This document shows, piece after piece, positions 40,079 through 47,197 of a stretch of DNA of 47,197 bases (position 1 is its first letter; each line of letters begins with the position of its first letter). Location: assembly GCF_001419745.1 (NCBI RefSeq), contig NZ_LIRJ01000112.1:1-47197 (forward strand). The letters are read 5' to 3'. Source of the DNA: Streptomyces silaceus. Lineage in GTDB: Bacteria; Actinomycetota; Actinomycetes; Streptomycetales; Streptomycetaceae. The notes beneath the pieces are model-generated. The model was not told the DNA's origin and did not search any database. It saw only the letters and a program-made list of their open reading frames with translations. The position numbers and the translations under genes were made by a program.

Positions 40079-42315
40079 TGCGCGCGTCCTGGAAGGCTTT
40101 CGACAGTACATCGCGTACTGGATCCAGAAAGCGAAGACTGTATACAGCGCTGTTCGCGGCACTCCTGATGGTGCTCGGCCTCACGTCCGTGGCCACGGCA
40201 CGCCCCGACGACCCCGGCATCGCCGCCCAGGCACAGACCCTGACCTGGACCGCCGACAACGACATCACGAAATATAAGTCGGCGCCCACCACGGCGGTGG
40301 CGGGCCCGACGACGATCGTCTTCGAGAACAGCGAGGCGACCGGCAACACCACGGGCATGCCGCACACGCTGACGTTCGACGTCTCCGACCCGGAGTACAA
40401 CAACGACGTCCCGCTGAACATCCTGGCCAACCCCAATGACGAGCAGGGCGGCAAGCACACGGCCGAGGTCACGCTCACCCCGGGCCGCTACCGCTACCAC
40501 TGCACGATCCCGGGCCACGGTTCGATGCAGGGCATCCTCGTCGTGACCGAGGGCGGCGGCGAGGACACCACGGCGCCGGAGGTCTCCGCCAAGGTCGAGG
40601 GGACCACCGACGCCGACGGCGCGTACGTCGGTTCGGCGACGGTGGCGGTGACCGCGACGGACGAGGGCTCGGGCGTCGACGGGATCGAGTACGCGGTGGG
40701 GGCGGACGGCGCCTGGCAGCCGTACACCGCGCCCGTCGTCGTCGACCAGGTCGGCACCCACAAGATCCGCTACCGGGCCGCCGACAAGGCGGGCAACGTC
40801 GCGGCGGAGAAGGCCGCCGACTTCACGGTCGTGGCGCCGCCGACGGACGACAAGACGCCTCCGGAGACATCGGCCACGGTGACCGGCGAGAAGAACGACC
40901 AGGGGCAGTACATCGCCATGGCGACGGTCACGGTGACGGCGTCCGACACCGGGTCCGGTGTCAACAAGATCGAGTACGCGATCGGCGACGGCGCCTGGAC
41001 CGCGTACACCGCGCCGGTCATGGTGCACGAGACGGGCACCCACAAGGTCCGCTACCGCGCGTCCGACAAGGCCGGCAACCAGGCCGCGGAGAAGTCCGTG
41101 GAGTTCACCGTCGTCGCGCCGCCGGTCGAGGACAAGACGCCTCCGGAGACCTCGGCGAAGGTCGACGGCGACAAGGACTCGGACGGCGCCTACCTCGGCA
41201 AGGCGAAGGTGACGGTCACCGCGACGGACGCCGACTCCGGCGTCGCCAAGGTCGAGTACTCCTTGGACGGCGGTCCGTATCTCGCCTACGAGGCGCCGGT
41301 CGTCGTCGACCGTGTGGGGCGCCACTCGGTGGCCTACCGGGCGAGCGACGAGGCGGGCAACACCTCCGCGGCCAAGAACGTGGCCTTCACCGTCTCCGAG
41401 GGCGGCGGGGTCCCGGCCCCCAACTGCCCCGAGTTCGACGAGCGGTCGACGGTGATCGTGGGCACGGTCGACACGGGCGTCCCGAACCGTGTCACGAACA
41501 ACCGCTGCCGCATCAACGAACTCATCGAGGACGAGAAGGAGTGGACGTCCCACGCACTGTTCCTCAAGCACGTCAAGACCGTCACGGACAGGCTCCTGAA
41601 GGCCGGCGAGATCGACCAGCGCGAGTACAACAAGATCAACCGGGCCGCCAAGCAGTCCGGCATCGGCAAGCCCGGCCAGACAGAGGGCTACCGCAAGCTC
41701 TTCGACGGCACCAAGGAGACCTTCGGCAAGTGGGAGCAGGTGGGCGGCGGCAAGTTCGGTCTCCATGACGACGGCACCATCACCAGCTCCACCAGCGTCG
41801 AGGGCATGGGCATGCTGTGGTTCCCCGAGCGGAAGTACGGCGACTTCTCGCTGAAGCTCCAGTGGCGGGACGACGCGCCGGGCAACGGCAACACCAACTC
41901 CGGTGTGTTCGTGCGCTTCCCGCAGGTCCACGACCACCCGGAGGAGTCACGTCCGGAGTGGGTCGCCATCAAGTACGGCCACGAGATCCAGGTGCACGAC
42001 CGGCCCGACGGCGACATGTACAAGACCGCGTCGGTCTACGGCTTCGACCGGGTGGGCCTGGCCGGCGCGGGTGTCACCCCGAAGGGCACGTGGAACGACT
42101 ACGAGATCCGCGTGGTGGACCAGCACTACTCGATCTACCGCAACGGCGTCCTGCTCAACGAGTTCGACAACACCGGCGGCCAGGAGTTCGTGCCGCCGCG
42201 CGGCGACGACCCGGGCACGGACGGGCGCCGCTACGCGTCCGGCTATGTCGGGCTCCAGGTCCACGGCGTGACGGACGTGGTGTCGTACCGGGACATCAGG
42301 ATCAAGGAGCTGTAG
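40075..42315 (+). CDS. Secreted cupredoxin / Ig-like repeats / DUF1080 (3-keto-glycoside hydrolase-like) protein
   Basis: A 746-residue exported multidomain protein. Signal peptide about 1-42. Cupredoxin domain about 52-158 with type-1 copper ligands His97, Cys143, His148 and Met151 (YHCTIPGHGSM). Three OmpL47-type Ig-like repeats of about 94 residues follow (about 165-255, 262-347, 356-441), each with TAPE/TPPE start and the pattern IxYRAxDKAGN. A helical spacer with three cysteines covers 450-535. Residues 538-745 are a DUF1080 / 3-keto-disaccharide hydrolase concanavalin-like domain (YRKLFDGTKETFGKWEQ; NSGVFVRFPQ; WNDYEIRVVDQHYSIYRNG). It is translationally coupled to the ThuA/dehydrogenase gene. 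It probably receives electrons and acts on oxidised sugars (inference). Confidence 0.87.
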   Translation: MMRASWKAFDSTSRTGSRKRRLYTALFAALLMVLGLTSVATARPDDPGIAAQAQTLTWTADNDITKYKSAPTTAVAGPTTIVFENSEATGNTTGMPHTLTFDVSDPEYNNDVPLNILANPNDEQGGKHTAEVTLTPGRYRYHCTIPGHGSMQGILVVTEGGGEDTTAPEVSAKVEGTTDADGAYVGSATVAVTATDEGSGVDGIEYAVGADGAWQPYTAPVVVDQVGTHKIRYRAADKAGNVAAEKAADFTVVAPPTDDKTPPETSATVTGEKNDQGQYIAMATVTVTASDTGSGVNKIEYAIGDGAWTAYTAPVMVHETGTHKVRYRASDKAGNQAAEKSVEFTVVAPPVEDKTPPETSAKVDGDKDSDGAYLGKAKVTVTATDADSGVAKVEYSLDGGPYLAYEAPVVVDRVGRHSVAYRASDEAGNTSAAKNVAFTVSEGGGVPAPNCPEFDERSTVIVGTVDTGVPNRVTNNRCRINELIEDEKEWTSHALFLKHVKTVTDRLLKAGEIDQREYNKINRAAKQSGIGKPGQTEGYRKLFDGTKETFGKWEQVGGGKFGLHDDGTITSSTSVEGMGMLWFPERKYGDFSLKLQWRDDAPGNGNTNSGVFVRFPQVHDHPEESRPEWVAIKYGHEIQVHDRPDGDMYKTASVYGFDRVGLAGAGVTPKGTWNDYEIRVVDQHYSIYRNGVLLNEFDNTGGQEFVPPRGDDPGTDGRRYASGYVGLQVHGVTDVVSYRDIRIKEL
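40849..41150 (+). repeat. DNA-level repeat encoding the Ig-like modules
   Basis: An identical 20-bp block, GACAAGACGCCTCCGGAGAC, occurs at 40849-40868 and 41131-41150, 282 bp (94 codons) apart. It marks recent module duplication within the gene. Confidence 0.7.
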
Positions 42316-42369
42316 GCCGCGGAGCCGCCGGCCTGCCCGCCGTCGGCCGCGTACGTTCCGCTCCACTTC

Positions 42370-42401
42370 GGCGCCCTCGCCCCGTCCGGGGCGGGGGCGC
42401 C
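42370..42401. terminator. Bidirectional terminator hairpin
   Basis: 15-bp GC-rich arms with one G-T pair (42370-42384 / 42387-42401), between the convergent cupredoxin/DUF1080 and ligD genes. Confidence 0.65.
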
Positions 42402-42433
42402 GTTGCCACGACGCGACGCCCGCCCCGGAGGGG

Positions 42434-43468
42434 TCAGGCGCCCTCGTGCTTCGCGCGGCTCGGCTGCACCCGCTTCGGCTCTCCCGGCATCTTCGGGTAC
42501 TCCGGCGGATAGGGCAGGTCGCCGAGGCCGCGGTCGCGCTCGTCGCGGTCGGCCAGTTCGAGGAGGGCGTCGAGCGCGTACGCCTGGTCCTCCATGTCCG
42601 CGTGGACGTCGCCGAGCCGCTCGAAGCGGGCGGGCATCGTGACGACGTCGAAGTCCTCGGGCACGGCGTCGTCGACCTCGTCCCAGCGCAGTGGCGCCGA
42701 CACGGGTGCGTGGGGGCGGGCCCGTACGGAGTAGGCGGAGGCGATCGTGCGGTCGCGGGCGGTCTGGTTGTAGTCCACGAAGATCCGCGCCCCGCGTTCC
42801 TCCTTCCACCACGCCGTCGTCACCGCGTCCGGCATCCGCCGCTCCAGCTCGCGCCCGCAGGCGATGGCGGCACGCCGTACCTCGGTGAAGGTCCAGCGCG
42901 GCGCGATCGGCACGAAGACGTGCAGGCCGCGCCCGCCGGAGGTCTTGGGCCGGCCGGCCAGGCCGCCGCACTCGTCGAGCACGGCGCGCAGTTCATGGGC
43001 GGCGCGCACCGCGTCGGCGTAGTCCGTGCCCGGCTGCGGGTCGAGGTCGATGCGGAGTTCGTCGGGGTGGTCGGGGTCGTCGCGGCGCACGGGCCAGGGG
43101 TGGAAGGTGAGCGTGCCGTACTGGGCGGCCCAGATGACGGCGGCGACCTCGGTGGGGCAGATCTCGTCCGCGGTGCGGCCGCTGGGGAAGGCGATGGTGC
43201 CGGTCGGGATCCAGTCGGGCAGGTTCTTCGGGGCGCGCTTCTGGTAGAAGGACTCGCCGGTCACGCCCTCGGGGTAGCGCTCCAGGGTCGTGGGGCGGTT
43301 CCGCAGGGCGCGCAGGATGCCGGGGCCGACCGCCACGAAGTACCGGGCGAGGTCGAGCTTGGTGATGCCCCGCTCGGGGAAGACCACGCGGTCCGGGCTG
43401 GACAGGCGCACCGTCCGCTCCCCCGTGTCGATCTCCACGGCCGCGCTCTTGCCCTTGGCTGCACCCAT
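42434..43468 (-). CDS. ligD: LigD-type primase-polymerase (NHEJ)
   Basis: A 344-residue stand-alone polymerase domain of the bacterial non-homologous end-joining ligase D family. Catalytic metal ligands lie in LRIDLDPQPG (Asp141, Asp143). The NTP-binding SGGRGLHVFVPI motif is at 177-188, and HPWPVR (His123) and FVDYNQTARDRTIASAYSVR are family signatures. It fills gaps with ribonucleotides or deoxynucleotides at broken ends. The ligase and nuclease domains are absent, which is usual in Streptomyces, where separate genes supply them. The start at 43468 (MGAAKGKSAA) is chosen by homology. It is divergent from the ligase chimera, 74 bp away. Confidence 0.92.
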   Translation of the reverse strand: MGAAKGKSAAVEIDTGERTVRLSSPDRVVFPERGITKLDLARYFVAVGPGILRALRNRPTTLERYPEGVTGESFYQKRAPKNLPDWIPTGTIAFPSGRTADEICPTEVAAVIWAAQYGTLTFHPWPVRRDDPDHPDELRIDLDPQPGTDYADAVRAAHELRAVLDECGGLAGRPKTSGGRGLHVFVPIAPRWTFTEVRRAAIACGRELERRMPDAVTTAWWKEERGARIFVDYNQTARDRTIASAYSVRARPHAPVSAPLRWDEVDDAVPEDFDVVTMPARFERLGDVHADMEDQAYALDALLELADRDERDRGLGDLPYPPEYPKMPGEPKRVQPSRAKHEGA

Positions 43469-43542
43469 GCGAGCCACGCTAGACGCGCTGGACATACACC
43501 GCACACCGGGCGATAGCCGACAAGACGCCGCAGAATCGAATC

Positions 43543-44553
43543 ATGGACCTGCCGGTGATGCCGCCCGTGAAGCCCATGCTCGCCAAGCCCGTGGCGAAGA
43601 TCCCGCCGGGCATGCAGTACGAGGCCAAGTGGGACGGCTTCCGTGCCGTCGTCTTCCGCGACGGCGACGAGATCGAGCTGGGCAGCCGCACCGGCAAGCC
43701 CCTGACCCGCTACTTCCCCGAGCTGGTCGAGGCGCTGCGCGGGCGCCTGCCGGCACGCTGCGTCTTGGACGGCGAGATCGTGATCGCCCGGGACGGGCAC
43801 CTCGACTTCGACGCGCTCACGGAGCGCATCCACCCGGCGGCCTCGCGCGTCGCGCTGCTCGCCGAGCGCACCCCCGCCTCGTTCGTCGCCTTCGACCTGC
43901 TCGCGCTCGGGGACGAGGCGCTGCTGGACGTACCCCTGGCGGACCGGCGGGCGCTCCTGGTGAAGGCGCTGTCCGGGGTCACGGCCCCGGTCCACGTGGC
44001 TCCGGCGACCACGGACCCCGGGGTGGCGCGGGAGTGGTTCGAGCAGTTCGAGGGCGCGGGCCTCGACGGCGTGATCGCCAAACCGCTGGACCTGCGCTAC
44101 CGCCAGAACGAACGGCTCATGTTCAAGATCAAGCACGAGCGCACGGCGGACGTCGTGGTCGCGGGCTACCGCTTCCACAAGAGCGGGCCGGTCGTCGGCT
44201 CGCTCCTGCTGGGCCTGTACGACGACGAGGGCACCCTCCAGCACGTCGGGGTCGCCGCGGCCTTCGCCATGAAGCGGCGGGCGGAGCTCGTCGAGGAGCT
44301 GGAGCGGCTGTCCCTGCCCTTCACGGAGGAGACCACGCCGAGCGACGCGGAACTGCGCATCGCGCAGGCCCAGTTGGTCGGCTGGCTGGAGGGTCTCTTC
44401 CACGGGATCCAGACGACGCTGTTCGCGCAGCAGATGGCGGCGCGGGCACAGCTGGAGCAGATGCGCCGGGCGCTGCCGCCCGGTGTGGGCGGCGGCGACG
44501 AGGAGGAAGAGGGCGGCGGCATCGCGGGCCGCACGGGAGGTCCCTACCTCTAG
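43543..44553 (+). CDS. Chimeric gene: LigC-type ATP-dependent DNA ligase core fused to the C-terminal half of bacterial proteasome activator Bpa
   Basis: A 336-residue protein of two unrelated parts. Residues 1 to about 246 are a DNA ligase adenylation domain: motif I EAKWDGFR (Lys29 forms the AMP adduct), SRTGKPL, LDGEIV, VAFDLLAL, DGVIAK and MFKIK (motif V), then the beginning of the OB-fold (LLLGLYDDEGTLQHVGVAAAF). The rest of the OB-fold, with motif VI, is missing. From about residue 252 the sequence is that of Bpa, the ATP-independent 20S proteasome activator: ERLSLPFTEETTPSDAELR, IAQAQLVGWLEGLFHGIQ, LFAQQMAARAQLEQMRRALPPGV and a terminal GGPYL with the Tyr-Leu gate-opening motif. The N-terminal helices of Bpa are absent. 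The join lies in ELVEEL (248-253), a stretch both families can carry. No frameshift was found that would restore the ligase end. Confidence 0.9.
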   Translation: MDLPVMPPVKPMLAKPVAKIPPGMQYEAKWDGFRAVVFRDGDEIELGSRTGKPLTRYFPELVEALRGRLPARCVLDGEIVIARDGHLDFDALTERIHPAASRVALLAERTPASFVAFDLLALGDEALLDVPLADRRALLVKALSGVTAPVHVAPATTDPGVAREWFEQFEGAGLDGVIAKPLDLRYRQNERLMFKIKHERTADVVVAGYRFHKSGPVVGSLLLGLYDDEGTLQHVGVAAAFAMKRRAELVEELERLSLPFTEETTPSDAELRIAQAQLVGWLEGLFHGIQTTLFAQQMAARAQLEQMRRALPPGVGGGDEEEEGGGIAGRTGGPYL

Positions 44554-44582
44554 ACCTTCAGGCAGGCCTGACGAGAACAACG

Positions 44583-44621
44583 AGAGGGGCTCGGTACGCG
44601 CACCGCGTACCGAGCCCCTCT
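44583..44621. terminator. Strong bidirectional terminator hairpin
   Basis: A perfect 18-bp stem (44583-44600 / 44604-44621) with a CAC loop, between the convergent chimera and kinase genes. Confidence 0.9.
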
Positions 44622-44683
44622 TCCGTACTGCCCGGGCGGACCAGCCCGTACCGCTCAGCGGGCTCACCCGTGGAGACGTCGCA

Positions 44684-46324
44684 TCAGGCCGGATTACCCG
44701 TGGAGACGTCGAACTCGATGTCCACGTTCTTCGGGTCGATCTCCGTGCCCTCCTTCGGCATCTGCCGCATGACGGTGTCCTCGCCGTAGGCGTTCTCGTC
44801 GAGCTTGCGCTTGTCGTAGTTCCACCCGGCCGCCTGGAGGCAGGACAGCACCGACTTCCAGTCCTTGAAGGTGAAGTCGGGAGTCTTGATCTTGTTCTCG
44901 TCGTTGTAGCCCGGCTCCGGGTCGGTGCACTTCTCGGTCTCGATGGTGTTGCCGCGCTCGGGCCCCTTGTGCCCCGCGACCGGCTGCTTCGACTTGTCGC
45001 CGGTGCCCTCCTTGCCGTCGTCGTCGCCGTTCATCGAGAGGGCGGTGATGAGGCCGCCGATGGCGAGCAGGGCGACGACGATCGAGCCGACGATGACCGG
45101 CATGTTCCGCTTGCCGCCGCCGGAGGTGTCCGAGCCGCCCGAGGACGGGGACGAGGCCGAGACCGTGGCGGGCTGCGGCGAGAGGTTGTACGGCGGCGGG
45201 GTCTGCGCCTGCGGCGCGTACGCGTTGGCGGGCGCCGGGGTCTGGTAGCCGCCCTGCTGGGGCGGGTAGCCGTAGCCCTGCGTCGGGGCCGGGGTCGGCG
45301 GGCCGTAGGGACCCGGCTGGTACGGCGTCTGGACGCTGCCGCTCTGCGGCATCGACGTGTCGACCGGCGGGAAGACCGCGGAGCCGACGCCGGCGCCGCT
45401 CGCCGTCTGCGCGCCCGGCACGATGCTGGGGGCCGCCGCCTGGAAGGACTGGGCGACGCGCAGGCACTCGTCGCGCATGGACTCGGCGGTCGGGAAACGC
45501 TCGTTCGGGTTCTTCTTCAGCGCGCGGGCGACGAGCGCGTCGATCGCGGGCGGCAGCGAGCGGTTGATCGAGGAGGGCGCGACGGGCTCCTCCTGGACGT
45601 GGGCGTACGCGATCGCCAGCGGCGAGTCCGCCTCGAACGGCAGCCGCCCGGTGACCAGCTGGAAGAGCATGATGCCGACCGAGTACAGGTCGGAGCGCGC
45701 GTCGACGCCGCGGCCCAGGGCCTGCTCGGGCGAGAGGTACTGCGGGGTGCCGACGACCATGCCGGTCTGCGTCATGGAGGTGACGCCGGACTGCATGGCG
45801 CGGGCGATGCCGAAGTCCATGACCTTCACGACGTTGCGCTTGGTCATCATCACGTTGCCGGGCTTGATGTCGCGGTGGACCAGGCCCATCTCGTGGCTGA
45901 TCTCCAGGGCCGCGAGCACATCGGCGGTGATCTTCAGCGCCTGGTCGGTGGGCATCGCGCCGAACTGCGAGACGGCGGCGTCGAGCACCGAGCCGAGCGG
46001 CTTGCCCTCGACGTACTCCATGACGATGTACGGCATCGTCGTGCCGTCCAGGGCGTCCTCGCCGGTGTCGAAGACCGACACGATGTTGGTGTGCGTGAGC
46101 TTCGCCACCGACTGCGCCTCGCGGCGGAAGCGTTCACGGAAGGACTGCTCGCGGCCGAGCTCGGAGTGCAAGGTCTTGATGGCGACCTGGCGGTCGAGCA
46201 CGGTGTCGTAGGCGAGGTGCACCGACGCCATGCCGCCCTCGCCGAGCAGATCGCGCAGTTGGTAGCGGCCACCGGCCAGCGAACGCCCCGCGTACCGCCC
46301 CTGTGCGCCGTCCTGGCTGCTCAT
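44684..46324 (-). CDS. Membrane Ser/Thr protein kinase with PASTA-like extracellular domain
   Basis: A 546-residue PknB-type kinase. Kinase domain about 20-290: glycine loop GEGGMASV (28-35), Lys50, HRDIKPGN (150-157), DFG (170-172), activation loop TSMTQTGMVVGTPQYLSPE. A long Pro/Gln/Tyr-rich linker (about 300-405) follows. One membrane helix is at 408-430 (MPVIVGSIVVALLAIGGLITALSM). The outer domain about 440-546 has the PASTA-type ending VMRQMPKEGTEIDPKNVDIEF and may sense cell wall fragments. Substrates are unknown. A second kinase gene is divergent, so the two may form a signalling pair. Confidence 0.93.
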   Translation of the reverse strand: MSSQDGAQGRYAGRSLAGGRYQLRDLLGEGGMASVHLAYDTVLDRQVAIKTLHSELGREQSFRERFRREAQSVAKLTHTNIVSVFDTGEDALDGTTMPYIVMEYVEGKPLGSVLDAAVSQFGAMPTDQALKITADVLAALEISHEMGLVHRDIKPGNVMMTKRNVVKVMDFGIARAMQSGVTSMTQTGMVVGTPQYLSPEQALGRGVDARSDLYSVGIMLFQLVTGRLPFEADSPLAIAYAHVQEEPVAPSSINRSLPPAIDALVARALKKNPNERFPTAESMRDECLRVAQSFQAAAPSIVPGAQTASGAGVGSAVFPPVDTSMPQSGSVQTPYQPGPYGPPTPAPTQGYGYPPQQGGYQTPAPANAYAPQAQTPPPYNLSPQPATVSASSPSSGGSDTSGGGKRNMPVIVGSIVVALLAIGGLITALSMNGDDDGKEGTGDKSKQPVAGHKGPERGNTIETEKCTDPEPGYNDENKIKTPDFTFKDWKSVLSCLQAAGWNYDKRKLDENAYGEDTVMRQMPKEGTEIDPKNVDIEFDVSTGNPA

Positions 46325-46633
46325 CTCGTGCGTCCCCCATCGGCGCGGTGGCCGGACGGCTCCGCGGCTGGTGATCGAATTACCCGCTATTCCAGGCCAA
46401 GTCTGCCCGAGGACGATGACGCGTCAAGCTCGGTGCCCGTTCCGTGACCGTACGCGCAAGAAGCGTCTCGGAAGCGTTACAAGTTTGCGCACGGGACCCC
46501 ACGAAGGCTTTGATGTGCGGTCCACCTCGAATCGGGGGGTGGCCCGAAGGCTGTAGCGTGGCCCGACGGAGTACCCCGTTATCGCGACGTACTCAGCACC
46601 AAGTACCACGACCAGAAACGACGGCGAGGACTG
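46325..46633. other. 309-bp divergent intergenic region between two kinase genes
   Basis: No gene of coding quality seen. It must hold the promoters of both kinase genes, but no clear -35/-10 pair stood out. The region 46370-46400 is relatively A+T-rich on the side of the leftward kinase. A GGCGAGGA Shine-Dalgarno sequence ends at 46630 for the rightward gene. Confidence 0.4.
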
Positions 46634-47197
46634 ATGGCACAGACGCAGCGCGCTCAGGGCCCGTCCGACCCCGAGGCGACTGGCGGCGGTATGTCAGACG
46701 CGCCTGAGTTGTGGGGCAATGGCGGGCTTGTCGGAGACGGCCGATACCGGCTGACCCGCAGACTCGGCCGGGGCGGCATGGCCGAGGTGTTCGCGGCCGA
46801 GGACGTGCGCCTCGGGCGCACCGTCGCCGTCAAACTGCTCCGCTCCGACCTCGCAGAGGACCCGGTCTCCAAGGCCCGCTTCACGCGCGAGGCACAGTCC
46901 GTCGCGGGTCTCAACCATCACGCCGTGGTGGCGGTGTACGACTCCGGTGAAGACGTCGTCGGGCCGAACGTCGTCCCGTACATCGTCATGGAGATCGTCG
47001 AGGGCCGGACGATCCGCGATCTGCTGATCAACGCGGAGGCGCCGGGTCCGGAGCAGGCGCTCATCATCGTGTCGGGCGTCCTGGAAGCGTTGGCATATTC
47101 GCATCAGCACGGCATCGTGCACCGCGACATCAAGCCCGCGAACGTGATCATCACCAACACCGGCGCGGTGAAGGTGATGGACTTCGGCATCGCGCGC
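46634..47197 (+). CDS. Ser/Thr protein kinase (N-terminal part; 3' end outside window)
   Basis: The first 188 residues of a second PknB-type kinase. A Gly/Pro-rich N-terminus (1-35) precedes the kinase fold: glycine loop GRGGMAEVFAAED (45-57), catalytic Lys67 (VAVKLL), HRDIKPAN (163-170, Asp165) and DFG (183-185), with the window ending at GIAR. All catalytic residues so far are intact. GAGG four bases before the ATG supports the start. It is divergent from the membrane kinase, and whether it also has a membrane helix and PASTA domains cannot be seen. Confidence 0.93.
   Translation, partial: MAQTQRAQGPSDPEATGGGMSDAPELWGNGGLVGDGRYRLTRRLGRGGMAEVFAAEDVRLGRTVAVKLLRSDLAEDPVSKARFTREAQSVAGLNHHAVVAVYDSGEDVVGPNVVPYIVMEIVEGRTIRDLLINAEAPGPEQALIIVSGVLEALAYSHQHGIVHRDIKPANVIITNTGAVKVMDFGIAR

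Noticed and set aside
37859..41937. Long antisense frames opposite the ThuA/dehydrogenase and cupredoxin genes
   Set aside because: Same GC-bias shadow effect. The plus-strand proteins have signal peptides and known domains.
44281..44553. Frameshift as explanation for the abnormal ligase C-terminus
   Set aside because: Neither other forward frame downstream of 44281 encodes the expected OB-fold/motif VI sequence, while the used frame encodes clean Bpa sequence to its natural end.
1..47197. CRISPR arrays, tRNA/rRNA genes, insertion sequences, prophage or biosynthetic gene cluster
   Set aside because: No regularly spaced repeats, tRNA-like sequence, transposase or integrase motifs, or assembly-line enzymes were recognised.

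Overview
The window is high-GC actinobacterial DNA and almost certainly comes from a Streptomyces chromosome. The evidence is GTG/TTG starts, very dense coding, an SsgA-like sporulation protein, a WhiB-family protein, a Streptomyces-type two-domain small laccase (SLAC), long GAPDH, GPP34 and HxlR proteins, and a large anti-sigma/SpoIIE-phosphatase repertoire. No tRNA, rRNA, CRISPR array, insertion sequence or phage gene was seen.

Layout. 1-6 kb: housekeeping and lipid genes (alpha-methylacyl-CoA racemase-type CoA transferase, DUF523, MmcQ/YjbR, trans-acting enoyl reductase-like protein, long GAPDH, endonuclease V). 5.5-7.7 kb: an NfeD-like protein and flotillin, a membrane-microdomain pair. 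7.7-15.4 kb: a general-stress signalling island. It holds a stressosome-type cassette transcribed leftward (rsbR, rsbS, rsbT, an RsbT+RsbX fusion, then an RsbU-like phosphatase, with start/stop overlaps throughout), a MarR regulator, another SpoIIE-type phosphatase, a SigB/F/G-type sigma factor and a divergent RsbW-like kinase. 15.4-18.7 kb: GNAT, YciI, a secreted BNR/Ycf48-like protein, an SsgA-like protein and a GPP34 protein. 18.7-23.8 kb: a probable antibiotic-protection operon with an ABC-F protein behind a long leader that contains small ORFs, a short UvrA/DrrC-like protein and dimethylargininase. 24-29.2 kb: acyl-ACP desaturase with a tandem operator, AzlCD exporter with divergent Lrp regulator, and an 823-residue orphan glycosidase-like protein. 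29.3-36.2 kb: WhiB-family protein, VOC protein, Tat-exported GH64 glucanase with a perfect LacI-type operator and its probable LacI regulator, HEAT-like protein, and a divergent NmrA/HxlR pair. 36.3-42.3 kb: small laccase divergent from a two-gene operon of large secreted multidomain redox/sugar proteins. 42.4-44.6 kb: NHEJ genes. 44.6-47.2 kb: two divergent Ser/Thr protein kinases.

Two results stand out. (1) The ATP-dependent DNA ligase at 43543-44553 is a chimera. Residues 1 to about 246 are a LigC-type nucleotidyltransferase core. From about residue 252 onward the protein is unmistakably the C-terminal half of the bacterial proteasome activator Bpa, including its Tyr-Leu end. The join falls in a short shared 'ELVEEL' stretch. 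This looks like a chromosomal rearrangement (or assembly) breakpoint that removed the ligase OB-fold and the N-terminal half of Bpa. From memory, the left side resembles the S. coelicolor SCO67xx gene order (ssgD, wblJ, SLAC, NHEJ genes) and the kinases on the right resemble the SCO38xx core region. (2) The laccase sits divergently beside a secreted ThuA/sorbosone-dehydrogenase protein and a secreted cupredoxin/Ig-like/DUF1080 protein. Together these suggest an extracellular, copper-linked sugar-oxidation and 3-keto-glycoside cleavage system.

Protein family names rest on motif recognition by eye. Start codons were chosen from visible Shine-Dalgarno sequences and gene overlaps. Promoters and operators are predictions from sequence pattern only.
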